Source: Ruminococcus sp. XPD3002
GTDB taxonomy: Bacteria > Bacillota > Clostridia > Oscillospirales > Ruminococcaceae
Assembly: GCA_900119535.1 (NCBI GenBank)
Contig: FPJT01000009.1
Location: 94,146 to 158,145, forward strand
Reading direction: 5' to 3'
Length of the DNA: 64,000 nucleotides
Shown here: positions 17,017 to 26,052 of the stretch, piece by piece
How positions within the stretch are numbered: position 1 is the stretch's first letter
How the letters are laid out: each line of letters begins with the position of its first letter
Position numbers and translations under genes: made by a program
Notes under the pieces: model-generated
Databases searched by the model: none
What the model saw: the letters and a program-made list of their open reading frames with translations, nothing else
Told to the model about the DNA's origin: nothing

Positions 17017-18069
17017 CTAACAGAAATTCGGATAATCAAGCATATGTGAAAGAAGCGCTATATTTACAGCTGCTTCCACACAGGGAACCGCCTTTGGAAC
17101 AAAGCAGGCTTCGTGATCGCTTGAAGAATCAGCGGCGGAAACGGGCAGGGCAGGTACGAATCCCACCTTCAGCGTTATTGGCATACCTGAGGATATGCCG
17201 CCGATGATACCGCCGTGATTATTGGTTTTTGTGAATGATCTGCCGAATTTGTCGGTGCAGAACTCGTCATCGTTCTGACTTCCGAGCATTTCAGCCGAAC
17301 CGAAGCCCGTACCGAATTCGAGTCCCTTTACACCGGGGATGCCGAATATCAGCTGAGCTATAGTATTTCCGAGACCGTCGAATAAAGGCGAGCCGACTCC
17401 TGCGGGGACATTTATCGCCGCACATTCGACAATGCCGCCGAGGGATTCGCCTGTTTCACGGGCTTTTTCAACGTCAGCGAGCATGTCCCAGCCTTTTTTG
17501 TCATGAATAACGGGGAAGTCCTTGCTGCGGACGCTGATGACTCCGTCTCTGCTTATATTGACGGGATCGAAAGGATTATCTTTGATGTTGTGGAGCTGAA
17601 GTATATGAGCTCCTGTATAGATGCCGCGCCTTTCAAGTATCTGACCGCAGACAGCGCCTGCAAAGCACAGGGGAGCGGTAAGGCGGTCGGTGAACTTATC
17701 AAGGTACATGACATCTGTATATCCGCGGTATCTCACTGTACCCGTATAGTCGGAAGTACCGACACGGTCTGTGGGAACTTCAACGGGGTATTCGATATGG
17801 CGTATTTCAGCATTCTGTATGAGGGCACACAACGGCGCACCTGTTGTACGCTCGTTCAGCACACCTGATATTATACGGGGACTTGCCTGTATACAGGGCT
17901 GAGAGCTGTTTCTGAGTGCAGAAGGGTATCTTCTTGCCATAAAGGACGAAACTTCCTCGGCATCGATGAATTCGCCTGCGGGAAGACCGCTTATGGTGAT
18001 ACCTGCTGTGGGATCCTGTGACTCTCCGAATATAGAAACAGAAATGCGGTTATTCCATATCGATGACAT
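17017..18069 (-). CDS. aroC: Chorismate synthase
   Basis: The last shikimate-pathway step: anti-1,4 elimination of phosphate from EPSP to chorismate, needing reduced FMN. Diagnostic motifs: the N-terminal SIFGESQ (where most family members have TxGESHG), RTTGAPLCALI, RYRGYTDVMYLDKFTDRLTAPLC..., and the C-terminal NNHGGIIGGISSGMPI. At 350 residues it is normal length. Of note, the usual GESHG is GESQDP here, so the His of the first conserved motif is replaced. It overlaps aroA by 20 bp. Confidence 0.95.
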   Translation of the reverse strand: MSSIWNNRISVSIFGESQDPTAGITISGLPAGEFIDAEEVSSFMARRYPSALRNSSQPCIQASPRIISGVLNERTTGAPLCALIQNAEIRHIEYPVEVPTDRVGTSDYTGTVRYRGYTDVMYLDKFTDRLTAPLCFAGAVCGQILERRGIYTGAHILQLHNIKDNPFDPVNISRDGVISVRSKDFPVIHDKKGWDMLADVEKARETGESLGGIVECAAINVPAGVGSPLFDGLGNTIAQLIFGIPGVKGLEFGTGFGSAEMLGSQNDDEFCTDKFGRSFTKTNNHGGIIGGISSGMPITLKVGFVPALPVSAADSSSDHEACFVPKAVPCVEAAVNIALLSHMLDYPNFC

Positions 18070-19276
18070 TAACTTTACCTCCGAGTGCTGTGAGATCTTT
18101 GAAGAATTCGGGATAAGATTTTTCAGCAGCTTCAGCGCCCTTTATAATGACGTCTCCGCTGCAACCGAGAGCTGCTACAGCCGCAGCCATGACGATACGA
18201 TGATCGCCGCAGCCGTCAACAGTGCCGCCTCTGAGCTGACCGCAAGGTCTGATGATGAGTCCGTCATCAGTTACCGAGACATCTCCGCCGAGAGCATTTA
18301 TCATAGCGGCAGAGGTCTCAAGGCGGTCGCTTTCCTTAATCCTGAGCCTTTCAGCGTTGTATATGACCGACTTTTCCGAGCCGTAAGAAGCCAGTACAGT
18401 GAGTATCGGCACAAGGTCGGGAATATCGGAACAATCTGCGCTGAAGCAGACTCTATTGCCATTATAACACATTTCACTGATAATATCAAGGATTTTCTTG
18501 TCACCCTGAACGCTTTTTTCGTTCAGATTTCCTATATCGACCGAACTTCCTGTTGCATTGGCAACATAGAAGAAGGCAGCCTGAGAGTAATCGCCCTCTA
18601 TTTTCTCGTCGTGGGGAGTGTAGGACTGGCCTCCGTGTATGGAATACGAGTCCTCTGTTTCTGTGACAGAAATGCCGAAACGGCGCAGTATATCCACGGT
18701 TATGTCCACATAGGGACGGGATTCGAGGTGAGAGGTGAGCTTTATGACAGAGTCGCCTTCAAGGAGGGGCAGGGCAAAAAGGAGTCCCGTAATGAACTGT
18801 GAAGATACGTTGCCTTCAACTTCATAGACACCGCCTGTGAGCTTTCCGCTGATGTCATAGGGCATTTCCTCTGTGATGAAGCGGACTCCGTGCTTGCTGA
18901 GTTCACGCTTGTATATGTCTATGGGACGCTGAGGGAGCCTTCCACGTCCGATGAAACGGGAATCGGTACCGAGTGCAGCAGCAACGGGGATAATAAAACG
19001 AAGGGTAGAACCGCTTTCGTTGCAGTCGATAACTGCCTTTTCCGCAGGCGAGCCTATTCCCGTAACTGTTATATTGCTGCCGTCTATTATGAAATCAGCG
19101 CCGAGAGCTTTCATAGCGCCGATAGTAGCTTCTATGTCCTTGGACATGGTAACGCCTGATACATGTGAAGTTCCGTTTGCAAGTGCCGCACAGATGATAA
19201 CTCTGTGAGCGCAGCTTTTTGAAGCGGGGATATCAAGGTGTCCGCTGAGTTTTGAGGGAGAGATCCTTACGTTCAT
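18050..19276 (-). CDS. aroA: 5-enolpyruvylshikimate-3-phosphate synthase (EPSP synthase)
   Basis: Transfers enolpyruvyl from PEP to shikimate-3-phosphate. Motifs: N-terminal LDIPASKSCAHRVIICAALANGTS (PEP/S3P-binding Lys-Ser), NESGSTLRFIIPVAAA and RIKESDRLETSAAMI. At 408 residues it is slightly short of the typical 427. The second motif departs from the LxGNAGTAMR of class I enzymes and resembles the ESGSTLRF form found in many Firmicutes. Coupled to aroC by a 20-bp overlap and 1 bp after aroB. Confidence 0.96.
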   Translation of the reverse strand: MNVRISPSKLSGHLDIPASKSCAHRVIICAALANGTSHVSGVTMSKDIEATIGAMKALGADFIIDGSNITVTGIGSPAEKAVIDCNESGSTLRFIIPVAAALGTDSRFIGRGRLPQRPIDIYKRELSKHGVRFITEEMPYDISGKLTGGVYEVEGNVSSQFITGLLFALPLLEGDSVIKLTSHLESRPYVDITVDILRRFGISVTETEDSYSIHGGQSYTPHDEKIEGDYSQAAFFYVANATGSSVDIGNLNEKSVQGDKKILDIISEMCYNGNRVCFSADCSDIPDLVPILTVLASYGSEKSVIYNAERLRIKESDRLETSAAMINALGGDVSVTDDGLIIRPCGQLRGGTVDGCGDHRIVMAAAVAALGCSGDVIIKGAEAAEKSYPEFFKDLTALGGKVNVIDME

Positions 19277-19277
19277 A

Positions 19278-20321
19278 TCAACCCTCCATAAGTGCAGCGA
19301 ATTCGCTGACTGTAACTCTCACTATATCTGCCTTGCCTATCTCAGGGCAAACGATGTAGCTGATAGAATCGTGTTCACGCTTTTTATCGGTAGAGCAGAA
19401 GGGGAGAAGCTCGCTCATAGGAGCTTCTGTATCTGTTGGCAGACCGTACTTCTTTACGCAGTTTTCCAGCCTTTCGGTAAGTGAGGCATCACAGAGTCTG
19501 CGAGTCATGATGCACATTCCTGCCGAAACGCCCATGCCGTGAGTGTAGTCGGTGTAGTTATGCCAGCCCTCGATAGCGTGACCGATAGTGTGGCCGAAGT
19601 TCAGTATCATACGTTCACCGCGGTCGAATTCGTCGTTGACAACTACAGCCCGCTTTATATCGATGCAGGTATATACCATTTCATCCATTACCTCGTCGAT
19701 ATTGTCTATATTGTGAGCTTCGATGAGCTCGAAAAGGGACTTGTCCCTTATCATACCGTACTTTATGGATTCAGCCATGCCGTCCGCAAGAGTCTCCTTT
19801 GGAAGGGACTTAAGTGTGTCGCTGTCGCAGATAACGAGAACAGGCTGTTTGAAAGCTCCCACGAGGTTCTTGCCGCCCTTGATGTCAACGGCAGTCTTTC
19901 CGCCAACAGAGGAATCTACCTGTGCAAGGAGAGTCGTAGGAATCTGCACGAAGTCTATGCCGCGAAGATACGAAGCCGCAGCAAATCCGGTGATATCGCC
20001 GACTACGCCGCCGCCGAGTGCGATGAGAAAGTCGCTTCTTGTAAGGTTCTGTTCGCAAAGAAAATCGAAAATATCGCTGAGGGTAGAGAGAGTCTTGGAC
20101 TGCTCACCGTTTCTGAAGGTGAAAACGGCAGCTGAGATACCTGCTTTTTCGAGGGAATCAACGAGAGTATCAGCATATAAGTCCTTAACGATATCATCGG
20201 TTATAATAACGGCTTTTTTAGAGTCTGTGACCGTCGAGATAAGCTCGCCGCTCTTGCTGAGAGTGCCTCTTTCGATCAGTACATCATAGGGAGTTCGTGT
20301 ATCGACGTGTATCTTCTTCAT
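19278..20321 (-). CDS. aroB: 3-dehydroquinate synthase
   Basis: Converts DAHP to 3-dehydroquinate with NAD+ and a divalent metal. Motifs: GGGVVGDITGFAAASYLRG (NAD-binding), PTTLLAQVDSSVGGKTAVD, KYGMIRD, and the metal His in FGHTIGHAIE. At 347 residues it is normal length. First of the aroB-aroA-aroC-DUF4364 gene string; the promoter is at 20456-20485. Confidence 0.97.
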   Translation of the reverse strand: MKKIHVDTRTPYDVLIERGTLSKSGELISTVTDSKKAVIITDDIVKDLYADTLVDSLEKAGISAAVFTFRNGEQSKTLSTLSDIFDFLCEQNLTRSDFLIALGGGVVGDITGFAAASYLRGIDFVQIPTTLLAQVDSSVGGKTAVDIKGGKNLVGAFKQPVLVICDSDTLKSLPKETLADGMAESIKYGMIRDKSLFELIEAHNIDNIDEVMDEMVYTCIDIKRAVVVNDEFDRGERMILNFGHTIGHAIEGWHNYTDYTHGMGVSAGMCIMTRRLCDASLTERLENCVKKYGLPTDTEAPMSELLPFCSTDKKREHDSISYIVCPEIGKADIVRVTVSEFAALMEG

Positions 20322-20344
20322 AATTCTTTATCCTTTCAAATAAA

Positions 20345-20378
20345 AATACCGCAGCTGATCATTGCAGACCATGCAGCG
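20345..20378 (-). promoter_or_regulatory. Possible attenuator hairpin in the aroB leader
   Basis: In the roughly 125-nt leader, arms GCCGCTGCATGGTC and GATCAGCTGCGGT can pair imperfectly and are followed on the minus strand by ATTTTTATTT, 23 nt before aroB. This could be a terminator acting as attenuator; no leader peptide was identified. Confidence 0.35.
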
Positions 20379-20455
20379 GCTTGAATTATGTCATAACAGC
20401 GCAGAAGTTGACAGGCTGATTAATCCGATTAAATGATCATTTTTCTGACATTGAT

Positions 20456-20485
20456 ATTATAACATATAATAAGTATCTGTGTCAA
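20456..20485 (-). promoter_or_regulatory. aroB: Promoter of the aro operon
   Basis: Minus strand TTGACA (20485-20480), 18-nt spacer, TATAAT (20461-20456). Confidence 0.75.
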
Positions 20486-20521
20486 GGGAAAATCATTCTG
20501 ATAACCTAAGCTTAAAAACAG

Positions 20522-20701
20522 TATAGGCAACACCGCACAGAGATTGTGGTGCAGATGCGTAGTCAGATTTTACGGCAGATTGTGCATAAATTTCGCAGGC
20601 ATACTGACGTATGTCAAGGAATTTGTGTGCAAGATGCCGGAAAATATGCAAGCAGATGTGCCACAAAGCCGTCAGGCGGTCTTTGTGCGGTGTTGCCTAT
20701 A
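20522..20701. mobile_element. MITE-like element with about 20-bp terminal inverted repeats
   Basis: The ends TATAGGCAACACCGCACAGA (20522-) and the inverse CTTTGTGCGGTGTTGCCTATA (20681-20701) match over about 18 of 20 bases and enclose 140 bp without a gene. The interior also has inverted repeats (GCATACTGACGTATG). A target duplication is not clear. It sits between the divergent promoters of aroB and the next gene. Confidence 0.7.
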
Positions 20702-20715
20702 GAGTATAAAAATGG

Positions 20716-20744
20716 TTGACTTATAGTGTAAAATGAGTTATACT
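20716..20744 (+). promoter_or_regulatory. Promoter of the His/Ser-rich membrane protein gene
   Basis: TTGACT (20716-20721), 17-nt spacer, TATACT (20739-20744), 72 nt upstream of the ATG at 20816, which has AAGGAGG. Confidence 0.75.
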
Positions 20745-20815
20745 TAGTATAAAGCGGATGAAGGGGTAATAATCCGCTTAAACAGTCAAAAACAATGATA
20801 TAAGGAGGAATTATC

Positions 20816-22048
20816 ATGCCACATTCATCAGGCGGAGGTTCGCACGGAGGCGGATCTCATCACAGCAGTTCACATCACAGCAGTTCGAGCCGCAGCAGTT
20901 CATCGGGAACAAGATCCTACAGTTCTGTCAGAAGCTCATACTATCCCGGATCAAGGCGATACCGTTACAGCAGCTTCGGAAGGACAAGGTATATCTATTC
21001 ATCCAGCGATCCAAGATCGGAATTCTCGCCGCTGCGTCTTTTTGTACTTATATTTTATCTGCCGTTTTTCCTGGTTTGCGGCGCAATGATCGTTGCTTCG
21101 GTGAAAAATATCAGACCGAAAGTAGTAGATAAGATGATAATTGCCGATGAGGCAAGTGTTATCAGCAACAGCAGTGAACTTGAAGCCACATTCAATGAGT
21201 TCTACAAGAAATCGGGAATACAGCCTTCGATAGTAACTGTATATAACGAAAAATGGAATGAGCGTTACGGCGACCTTGAAAGCTATGCATATGACAGGTA
21301 TCTCGATGAATTTGACGATGAAATGCACTGGCTGATAGTGTATTCGATCCCGAAGTATGACGGTTCGGAGAACTGGTCATGGGAAGGTATGCAGGGCGAT
21401 GATACGGACAATGTCCTCGATGCACATGTTACAGCTCGTTTCACAAATTCGATGCAGAATAAACTGGAAAACTCCAACAGCGATGTGGGACAAGCAATAA
21501 ATGATTCGCTTCAGATGATACTTCCTGATGTAAAGAAACCCGGCATCTTTTCCGCATTGGGAAAAATGGTGCCAAGTCTGCTCGTTTTGCTTTTTGTTAC
21601 ATTCCATGCCTACATTATGACGGGTATCGGTAAGCTTAAGTACAGGCGAGCTGTACTTGATGAGGATGACAGCAGCTACTATTCAGGCGGTTCCGGTTAT
21701 ACAGCTGACAGGTTCGGAACGTCATCGGGATACGGCTCATCCGACAGATTTGGAACATCGTCAAAGTACGGTACATCGGACAGCTTCGGAACATCATCGA
21801 AGTATGGTACATCCGACAGATTTGGAACATCGTCAAAGTACGGTACATCGGACAGCTTCGGAACGTCATCGAAGTATGGTACATCCGACAGCTTCGGAAC
21901 GTCATCAAAGTATAGTACATCAGGCGGTTATGAAACTCCTGTGAAGTATAGCTCGGATGATGGACTTACATGTTCTTACTGCGGAGCAAAATATCACAAG
22001 GGCGACAAGCGGTGTCCAATGTGCAAGACAAAAATAGACGATTTTTAA
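20816..22048 (+). CDS. Membrane protein with Ser/His-rich N-terminus, 12-residue repeats and C-terminal zinc ribbon
   Basis: A 410-residue protein of unknown function. N-terminus: low-complexity Gly/Ser/His (HHSSSHHSSSSRSSSS) then Arg/Tyr-rich, to about 60. One membrane helix lies at about 75-95. An extracytoplasmic or cytoplasmic domain (100-250) includes NEKWNERYGDLE and WLIVYSIPKYDG, loosely like TPM-type domains. A second helix lies at about 250-268. Six to seven 12-residue repeats FGTSSKYGTSDS occupy about 298-370. A C-terminal zinc ribbon reads CSYCGAKYHKGDKRCPMC. It is followed 9 bp later by another membrane protein gene, probably one operon. Confidence 0.7.
   Translation: MPHSSGGGSHGGGSHHSSSHHSSSSRSSSSGTRSYSSVRSSYYPGSRRYRYSSFGRTRYIYSSSDPRSEFSPLRLFVLIFYLPFFLVCGAMIVASVKNIRPKVVDKMIIADEASVISNSSELEATFNEFYKKSGIQPSIVTVYNEKWNERYGDLESYAYDRYLDEFDDEMHWLIVYSIPKYDGSENWSWEGMQGDDTDNVLDAHVTARFTNSMQNKLENSNSDVGQAINDSLQMILPDVKKPGIFSALGKMVPSLLVLLFVTFHAYIMTGIGKLKYRRAVLDEDDSSYYSGGSGYTADRFGTSSGYGSSDRFGTSSKYGTSDSFGTSSKYGTSDRFGTSSKYGTSDSFGTSSKYGTSDSFGTSSKYSTSGGYETPVKYSSDDGLTCSYCGAKYHKGDKRCPMCKTKIDDF
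21707..21925 (+). repeat. 36-bp tandem coding repeats
   Basis: About six copies of a 36-bp unit encode FGTSSKYGTSDS/R. Copies differ by a few synonymous or S/R changes, and two-unit (72-bp) periodicity is visible. Copy number could vary by slippage. Confidence 0.85.
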
Positions 22049-22057
22049 GGTGATTTA

Positions 22058-22987
22058 ATGAAGGATGATCTTAAGAAAAAACTGAATAAAAGGTTACATC
22101 CGGCGCTTCTTCCCAGGAAGAAGCGCTTCCTGTTATTAATATTCACAGGTCTGCCTGCGGGTTTTGTGTATGCATTGATAAGCGGCACTGGTGTGAAACT
22201 GGCGGCTTTATTTACTGCACTGGCAGGAGTAGTAGTATTGGGAGGCTTTGCACTGGAGATAGTTTCGGAGAAAGGTCAGAACAACAAAAAAGCCGCTATA
22301 GAAAGCGGCGAGTACTACACAAGTGATAAGTGGCGTGAGAAGTACGAAAAATACGCAGGTTCACATGAATTTGAAACAGTAAGGACAAAGACCATGAAGG
22401 CGGACCTTGACAGGCGCTTTCTGAGACCTGCGGGAATTGTCTTTATACTGTTCTCACTTGTTTTCTTTCTTCCCTCTGTGTTCTGGAAAAGCGGGGATAT
22501 CGCCATTAACGTGATACTTGCGGTAACAGGCGGCATTTTCCTCCTGTGGGGGATAATGAAGCTTAAGCGTACTCCTGTGAGGGCGTTTCTACGTTCCTGC
22601 GGAGATGAACTTCCCTATATCGAACGCTCTTACCTGAACGGCAGGATGCTTTCATTTCACTATAACGGACTTAAAAGCGAAAACAGCGGTATCAATATCG
22701 GCGGAAATTACACAGTTGTTTACAATCAGACTGAGATACGCGCGATAGATAACCGCTGTATAAAAGATGTAAGTAAAAAGATACGCCATATAAAGAACTA
22801 CAAGGGCGGTATCTATGCAGGTTCAGAAACCGAAAACTACCTGATGATCGGATATACCGATTCGGAAGGCAATGAGTTGAACTTCAGGATATGGATGAAC
22901 GAATTCCAGGTAGAAATGGCTTATCGTGCCCTCAGTTCAGCACACTCCGAAACAAGCTATGATGAGCACATCAACAACGAGATCTGA
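22058..22987 (+). CDS. Polytopic membrane protein of unknown function, 309 residues
   Basis: Two pairs of membrane helices (about 24-62 and 124-170) separate a basic N-terminus and a charged cytoplasmic stretch. A C-terminal soluble domain (175-300) has alternating beta strands (IGGNYTVVYNQTEIRAID, SETENYLMIGYTDSEGNEL), resembling PH-like/YcxB-type folds by pattern only. It lies 9 bp after the Ser/His-rich protein gene and is convergent with the antiporter gene 4 bp further. Confidence 0.55.
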   Translation: MKDDLKKKLNKRLHPALLPRKKRFLLLIFTGLPAGFVYALISGTGVKLAALFTALAGVVVLGGFALEIVSEKGQNNKKAAIESGEYYTSDKWREKYEKYAGSHEFETVRTKTMKADLDRRFLRPAGIVFILFSLVFFLPSVFWKSGDIAINVILAVTGGIFLLWGIMKLKRTPVRAFLRSCGDELPYIERSYLNGRMLSFHYNGLKSENSGINIGGNYTVVYNQTEIRAIDNRCIKDVSKKIRHIKNYKGGIYAGSETENYLMIGYTDSEGNELNFRIWMNEFQVEMAYRALSSAHSETSYDEHINNEI

Positions 22988-22991
22988 ACGT

Positions 22992-24206
22992 TCAGGCTTT
23001 ATTAGCGGACTCTTTGGTGATCGCCTTTTCAGAATTATCATCTGTTTTGCTGAAAAGCAGCTTAAGGAATATCGGAGTTACGATGCTGGATACGATTATC
23101 AGAAGGATAACTGCTGTGAAGTAGGAAGAATCGATTATACCGAGTCCGAGACCTTTGTTTGTGATGATGAGTGCAACTTCGCCTCGTGTCATCATTCCGA
23201 CGCCTATTTTAAGGCTGTCAAGCCATGAATAGCGGCAGAGCTTCGCAACAGTTCCGCAGCCTATTATCTTGCTGAGAAGTGCGACAACTACGAATCCCAG
23301 AGAGAATACTATCATGCTGGAGTCTACTCCGCTGAAATCGGTCTTAAGTCCGATACCCACGAAGAACATCGGAGCAAAGAACATATAGCCGTTGATGTTT
23401 ACTCTGCGGTCGATATATTCAGCGTCACGGACATTGCAGAGGATGATGCCTGCAATATATGCACCTGTGATATCTGCGATACCGAAGTATTTTTCGGCAA
23501 CATAAGCCATTGCAAGACACAGTCCCGTTGCGATGATAGGTATACGGCGTGTGTGTGTGTGGCGTTCGTCGTAGTACTTGAAAAGGCGATAAATAATATA
23601 GCCGAGTATTGCCGAGAGTACCAGGAAAAGCACTATCTTTCCCGTAACAAGGAGGGTGTTGCTGTTCGGATCCTTGAATCCGAGTACGAATGTGAGTACA
23701 ATGATACCGATGATGTCGTCTATAATAGCGGCGCTGAGTATAGTTTGTCCCACGCGGCTTTTAAGGTAGCCCATTTCCTTCAGCACCTCTACGGTTATAC
23801 CTACGGAAGTAGCTGTCATGATACAGCCGATGAAAACAGCCTTGAAGAACTCGTCACTTCCGAAAGAAGCGAATCCGTAAACTGCCATATACATCAGACT
23901 TCCGCAGACAAGGGGGACGAGTACTCCTATGCAGGCTATCAGCAGCGCGATAAGTCCCGACTTTTTCAGCTCCTGAAGGTTTGTTTCGAGTCCTGCCGAG
24001 AACATGATGAGAATAACACCTATCTCAGCCATTTTGTTGATGAAGTCGGTAGGCTCCACGATATTCAGCAGGCATGGTCCGATAATAAGACCTGCGATTA
24101 TTTCTCCGACTACCATAGGCGCTTTACATTTTCTTGCGAGAAGGCCTCCGCCCTTTGCACATATCACGATGATGGCAAGGTCTCTGAGAATCTCATAGGT
24201 TTCCAT
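22992..24206 (-). CDS. Cation:proton antiporter (CPA2, KefB/NapA-like)
   Basis: About 12 membrane helices over 404 residues. Signature segments of the Na+(K+)/H+ exchanger fold: GLIIGPCLL, IMFSAGLETNLQELKKSG, SAAIIDDIIGIIVL (a DD motif in the ion site) and GVGMMTRGEVALIITNKGLG. No RCK/TrkA-N domain follows, so it is a bare transporter. I start at ATG 24206 (METYEILRDL) because AGGAAAGGA lies just upstream; the longer frame to 24290 lacks a ribosome binding site. It probably exchanges Na+ or K+ for protons at the membrane. Confidence 0.88.
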   Translation of the reverse strand: METYEILRDLAIIVICAKGGGLLARKCKAPMVVGEIIAGLIIGPCLLNIVEPTDFINKMAEIGVILIMFSAGLETNLQELKKSGLIALLIACIGVLVPLVCGSLMYMAVYGFASFGSDEFFKAVFIGCIMTATSVGITVEVLKEMGYLKSRVGQTILSAAIIDDIIGIIVLTFVLGFKDPNSNTLLVTGKIVLFLVLSAILGYIIYRLFKYYDERHTHTRRIPIIATGLCLAMAYVAEKYFGIADITGAYIAGIILCNVRDAEYIDRRVNINGYMFFAPMFFVGIGLKTDFSGVDSSMIVFSLGFVVVALLSKIIGCGTVAKLCRYSWLDSLKIGVGMMTRGEVALIITNKGLGLGIIDSSYFTAVILLIIVSSIVTPIFLKLLFSKTDDNSEKAITKESANKA

Positions 24207-24413
24207 TTTAAAGTTCCTTTCCTCATAAATAAAGAGAGCCTGTAAGCTCTCAACTAAGACTATTATAGTACGTTTTTTGATCTTTGTCAATATGTTCAGA
24301 AAGCGGCATGGATGTTTGTTGGTTATTCACAAAAAAGTTGTCTGAAAGCAGTAGTGTTGCCTTATTTTTTTATCCGGATATTATCAAAGGCAAAATTCTT
24401 TTTGGCTATGAAA

Positions 24414-24440
24414 AAGGCAGGTCACACAATGACCTGCCTT
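24414..24440 (-). terminator. Terminator of the 438-residue dockerin gene
   Basis: Arms AAGGCAGGTCA (24414-24424) and TGACCTGCCTT (24430-24440) with a 5-nt loop; minus strand continues TTTTTC. It lies 34 nt past the stop at 24474. The rest of 24207-24473 shows no gene. Confidence 0.85.
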
Positions 24441-24473
24441 ATATTTTTGAAAGTCATAAGAAACAGTGTTAGG

Positions 24474-25790
24474 TTATGCATCTTTCTGACCGGCGATAGC
24501 CTGACGCAGAAGGACCTCATCATATACGTTTATTTTTTTGTCATTGTTGAGGTCAGCGGCAGATGCAAGAGTTATTCCCGATTTATTGCCGAGAAGCCAG
24601 CTGTTAAGAGCTACACAGTCCGCAATGCCTATTTCCTTGTCGCAGTTGACATCACCTTTTTCAACCGCTTTCAGTACTACTTTAGTACGAAGATAATCCT
24701 GATTCTCATCATTAGAGTAAACACAGCAAAGTATTTCTCTTCCGTCATCCTGGGCATTTAGTCCGCCGTCATTCAGTCCGCTGTAAGTGTAATAACCGTC
24801 CGTAGAGCAGTCCACCCATGTTGTTACGCCGCCGACCGAAACGAAATCTGAAAAACATGTATATCTCTCATCGCCCTTTGGTTCTGCATCTGCACGGAAA
24901 TTGACCGACTCATCGCCTATAACGAAATAAACTACAGAAGATATTTTATCTGTGAAATGCAGTCGCTGTTTTTTAGTCGGGAAGACGTAGTCAAAAGTCT
25001 TTACGGGAGAAACACATTCATCTGTAGTCTTGTCAAATGCAGTTACGTTAAGGGCGAATCTCTTTCCTCCAAGACTGTCATTTTCATCGTTCAGTTCTAA
25101 GATCTTTTCGTATATATTACAATAATTATCTGTGTCCTTATACGAAACGAGAACATTACCTTCTTCGTCAACTATTTCTATTTTGTACTCTGTCCAGGTC
25201 TTTTCGGTGTATATATCATAAAAATCCCATGAGACCTCACCGCACATCATTCTCATATCAAATAAGTCCCAACTATTCGGCTTGGGTTTAACGATATCAT
25301 CTTTATAGACAAATGGCTTGGAACGGAAACTAAGAGAATAACCGTCCTCACTTACTGAAAACTCGGTATCATCTGCCGGACGTACAAGTGTCTCGTTAAC
25401 GTAAACCTCAGTGTTCTGAGAAAGCTTGGCATCAGGATAATTTTCCTTATCTACGGTCAGTGTTCCGACAAATGTGTATTCCGCATCGATAAAGGGTACG
25501 TCTTTATACGGCACCCATTCTTTACCGTTCCATGATTCCCAGTGACAATCTGCATTATTCAGTCTGTCATCGCGAGCATAAATATCAAAGGAATCAGCTA
25601 TCTGATCAGGATAGAACCAGTTTTGCAGAAAGAACATTGAAATGTCCACGTATTCTATAACATCGCCCTGAACTGTGTCAACATCTGTATCTGAGACAAC
25701 AGTAACGTCATCTGCGGCAAAAGCAGTGAGCGAAGAGAGCGGAGCGAGTGCAAGGCAAGCTGACAAAAGTATTGCATTTAGTTTCATCAT
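24474..25790 (-). CDS. Secreted dockerin protein, 438 residues, no catalytic domain recognised
   Basis: Signal peptide (1-25, ending AFAAD), a large beta-rich region of about 340 residues with many Tyr, Trp and Asp (unrecognised), and a C-terminal dockerin: GDVNCDKEIGIADCVALNSWLLG then ADLNNDKKINVYDEVLLRQAIAG (about 370-432). The first loop is degenerate: GIADC replaces the usual DASDA pair, which may change cohesin specificity. It is monocistronic with a terminator and GGAGG start context. Confidence 0.87.
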   Translation of the reverse strand: MMKLNAILLSACLALAPLSSLTAFAADDVTVVSDTDVDTVQGDVIEYVDISMFFLQNWFYPDQIADSFDIYARDDRLNNADCHWESWNGKEWVPYKDVPFIDAEYTFVGTLTVDKENYPDAKLSQNTEVYVNETLVRPADDTEFSVSEDGYSLSFRSKPFVYKDDIVKPKPNSWDLFDMRMMCGEVSWDFYDIYTEKTWTEYKIEIVDEEGNVLVSYKDTDNYCNIYEKILELNDENDSLGGKRFALNVTAFDKTTDECVSPVKTFDYVFPTKKQRLHFTDKISSVVYFVIGDESVNFRADAEPKGDERYTCFSDFVSVGGVTTWVDCSTDGYYTYSGLNDGGLNAQDDGREILCCVYSNDENQDYLRTKVVLKAVEKGDVNCDKEIGIADCVALNSWLLGNKSGITLASAADLNNDKKINVYDEVLLRQAIAGQKDA

Positions 25791-26052
25791 TATTATTCCT
25801 CCTTAAAATTTAATTCATTACTTATATTATAATCGAATTAAGTATGTGTTTCAATCGGTATAAGTGACAAATACTGACAGAGTTTTTTAAACATAATAGC
25901 TACTCCTGACTGCTGTTCATTCTTATCGTGAAAAAAGCGGGATTAACGGAAAACATCATGATTGTGCTATAATTAAATCGATTGTGTTATCTTTCCGCGG
26001 CTGATTCAGATATAATAATATCAGGGAAAATAAATCACACAGGAGGAATTTT

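Noticed and set aside
24312-24761. Plus-strand 149-codon frame
   Set aside because: Runs through the terminator of, and into, the minus-strand dockerin gene; poor start context.
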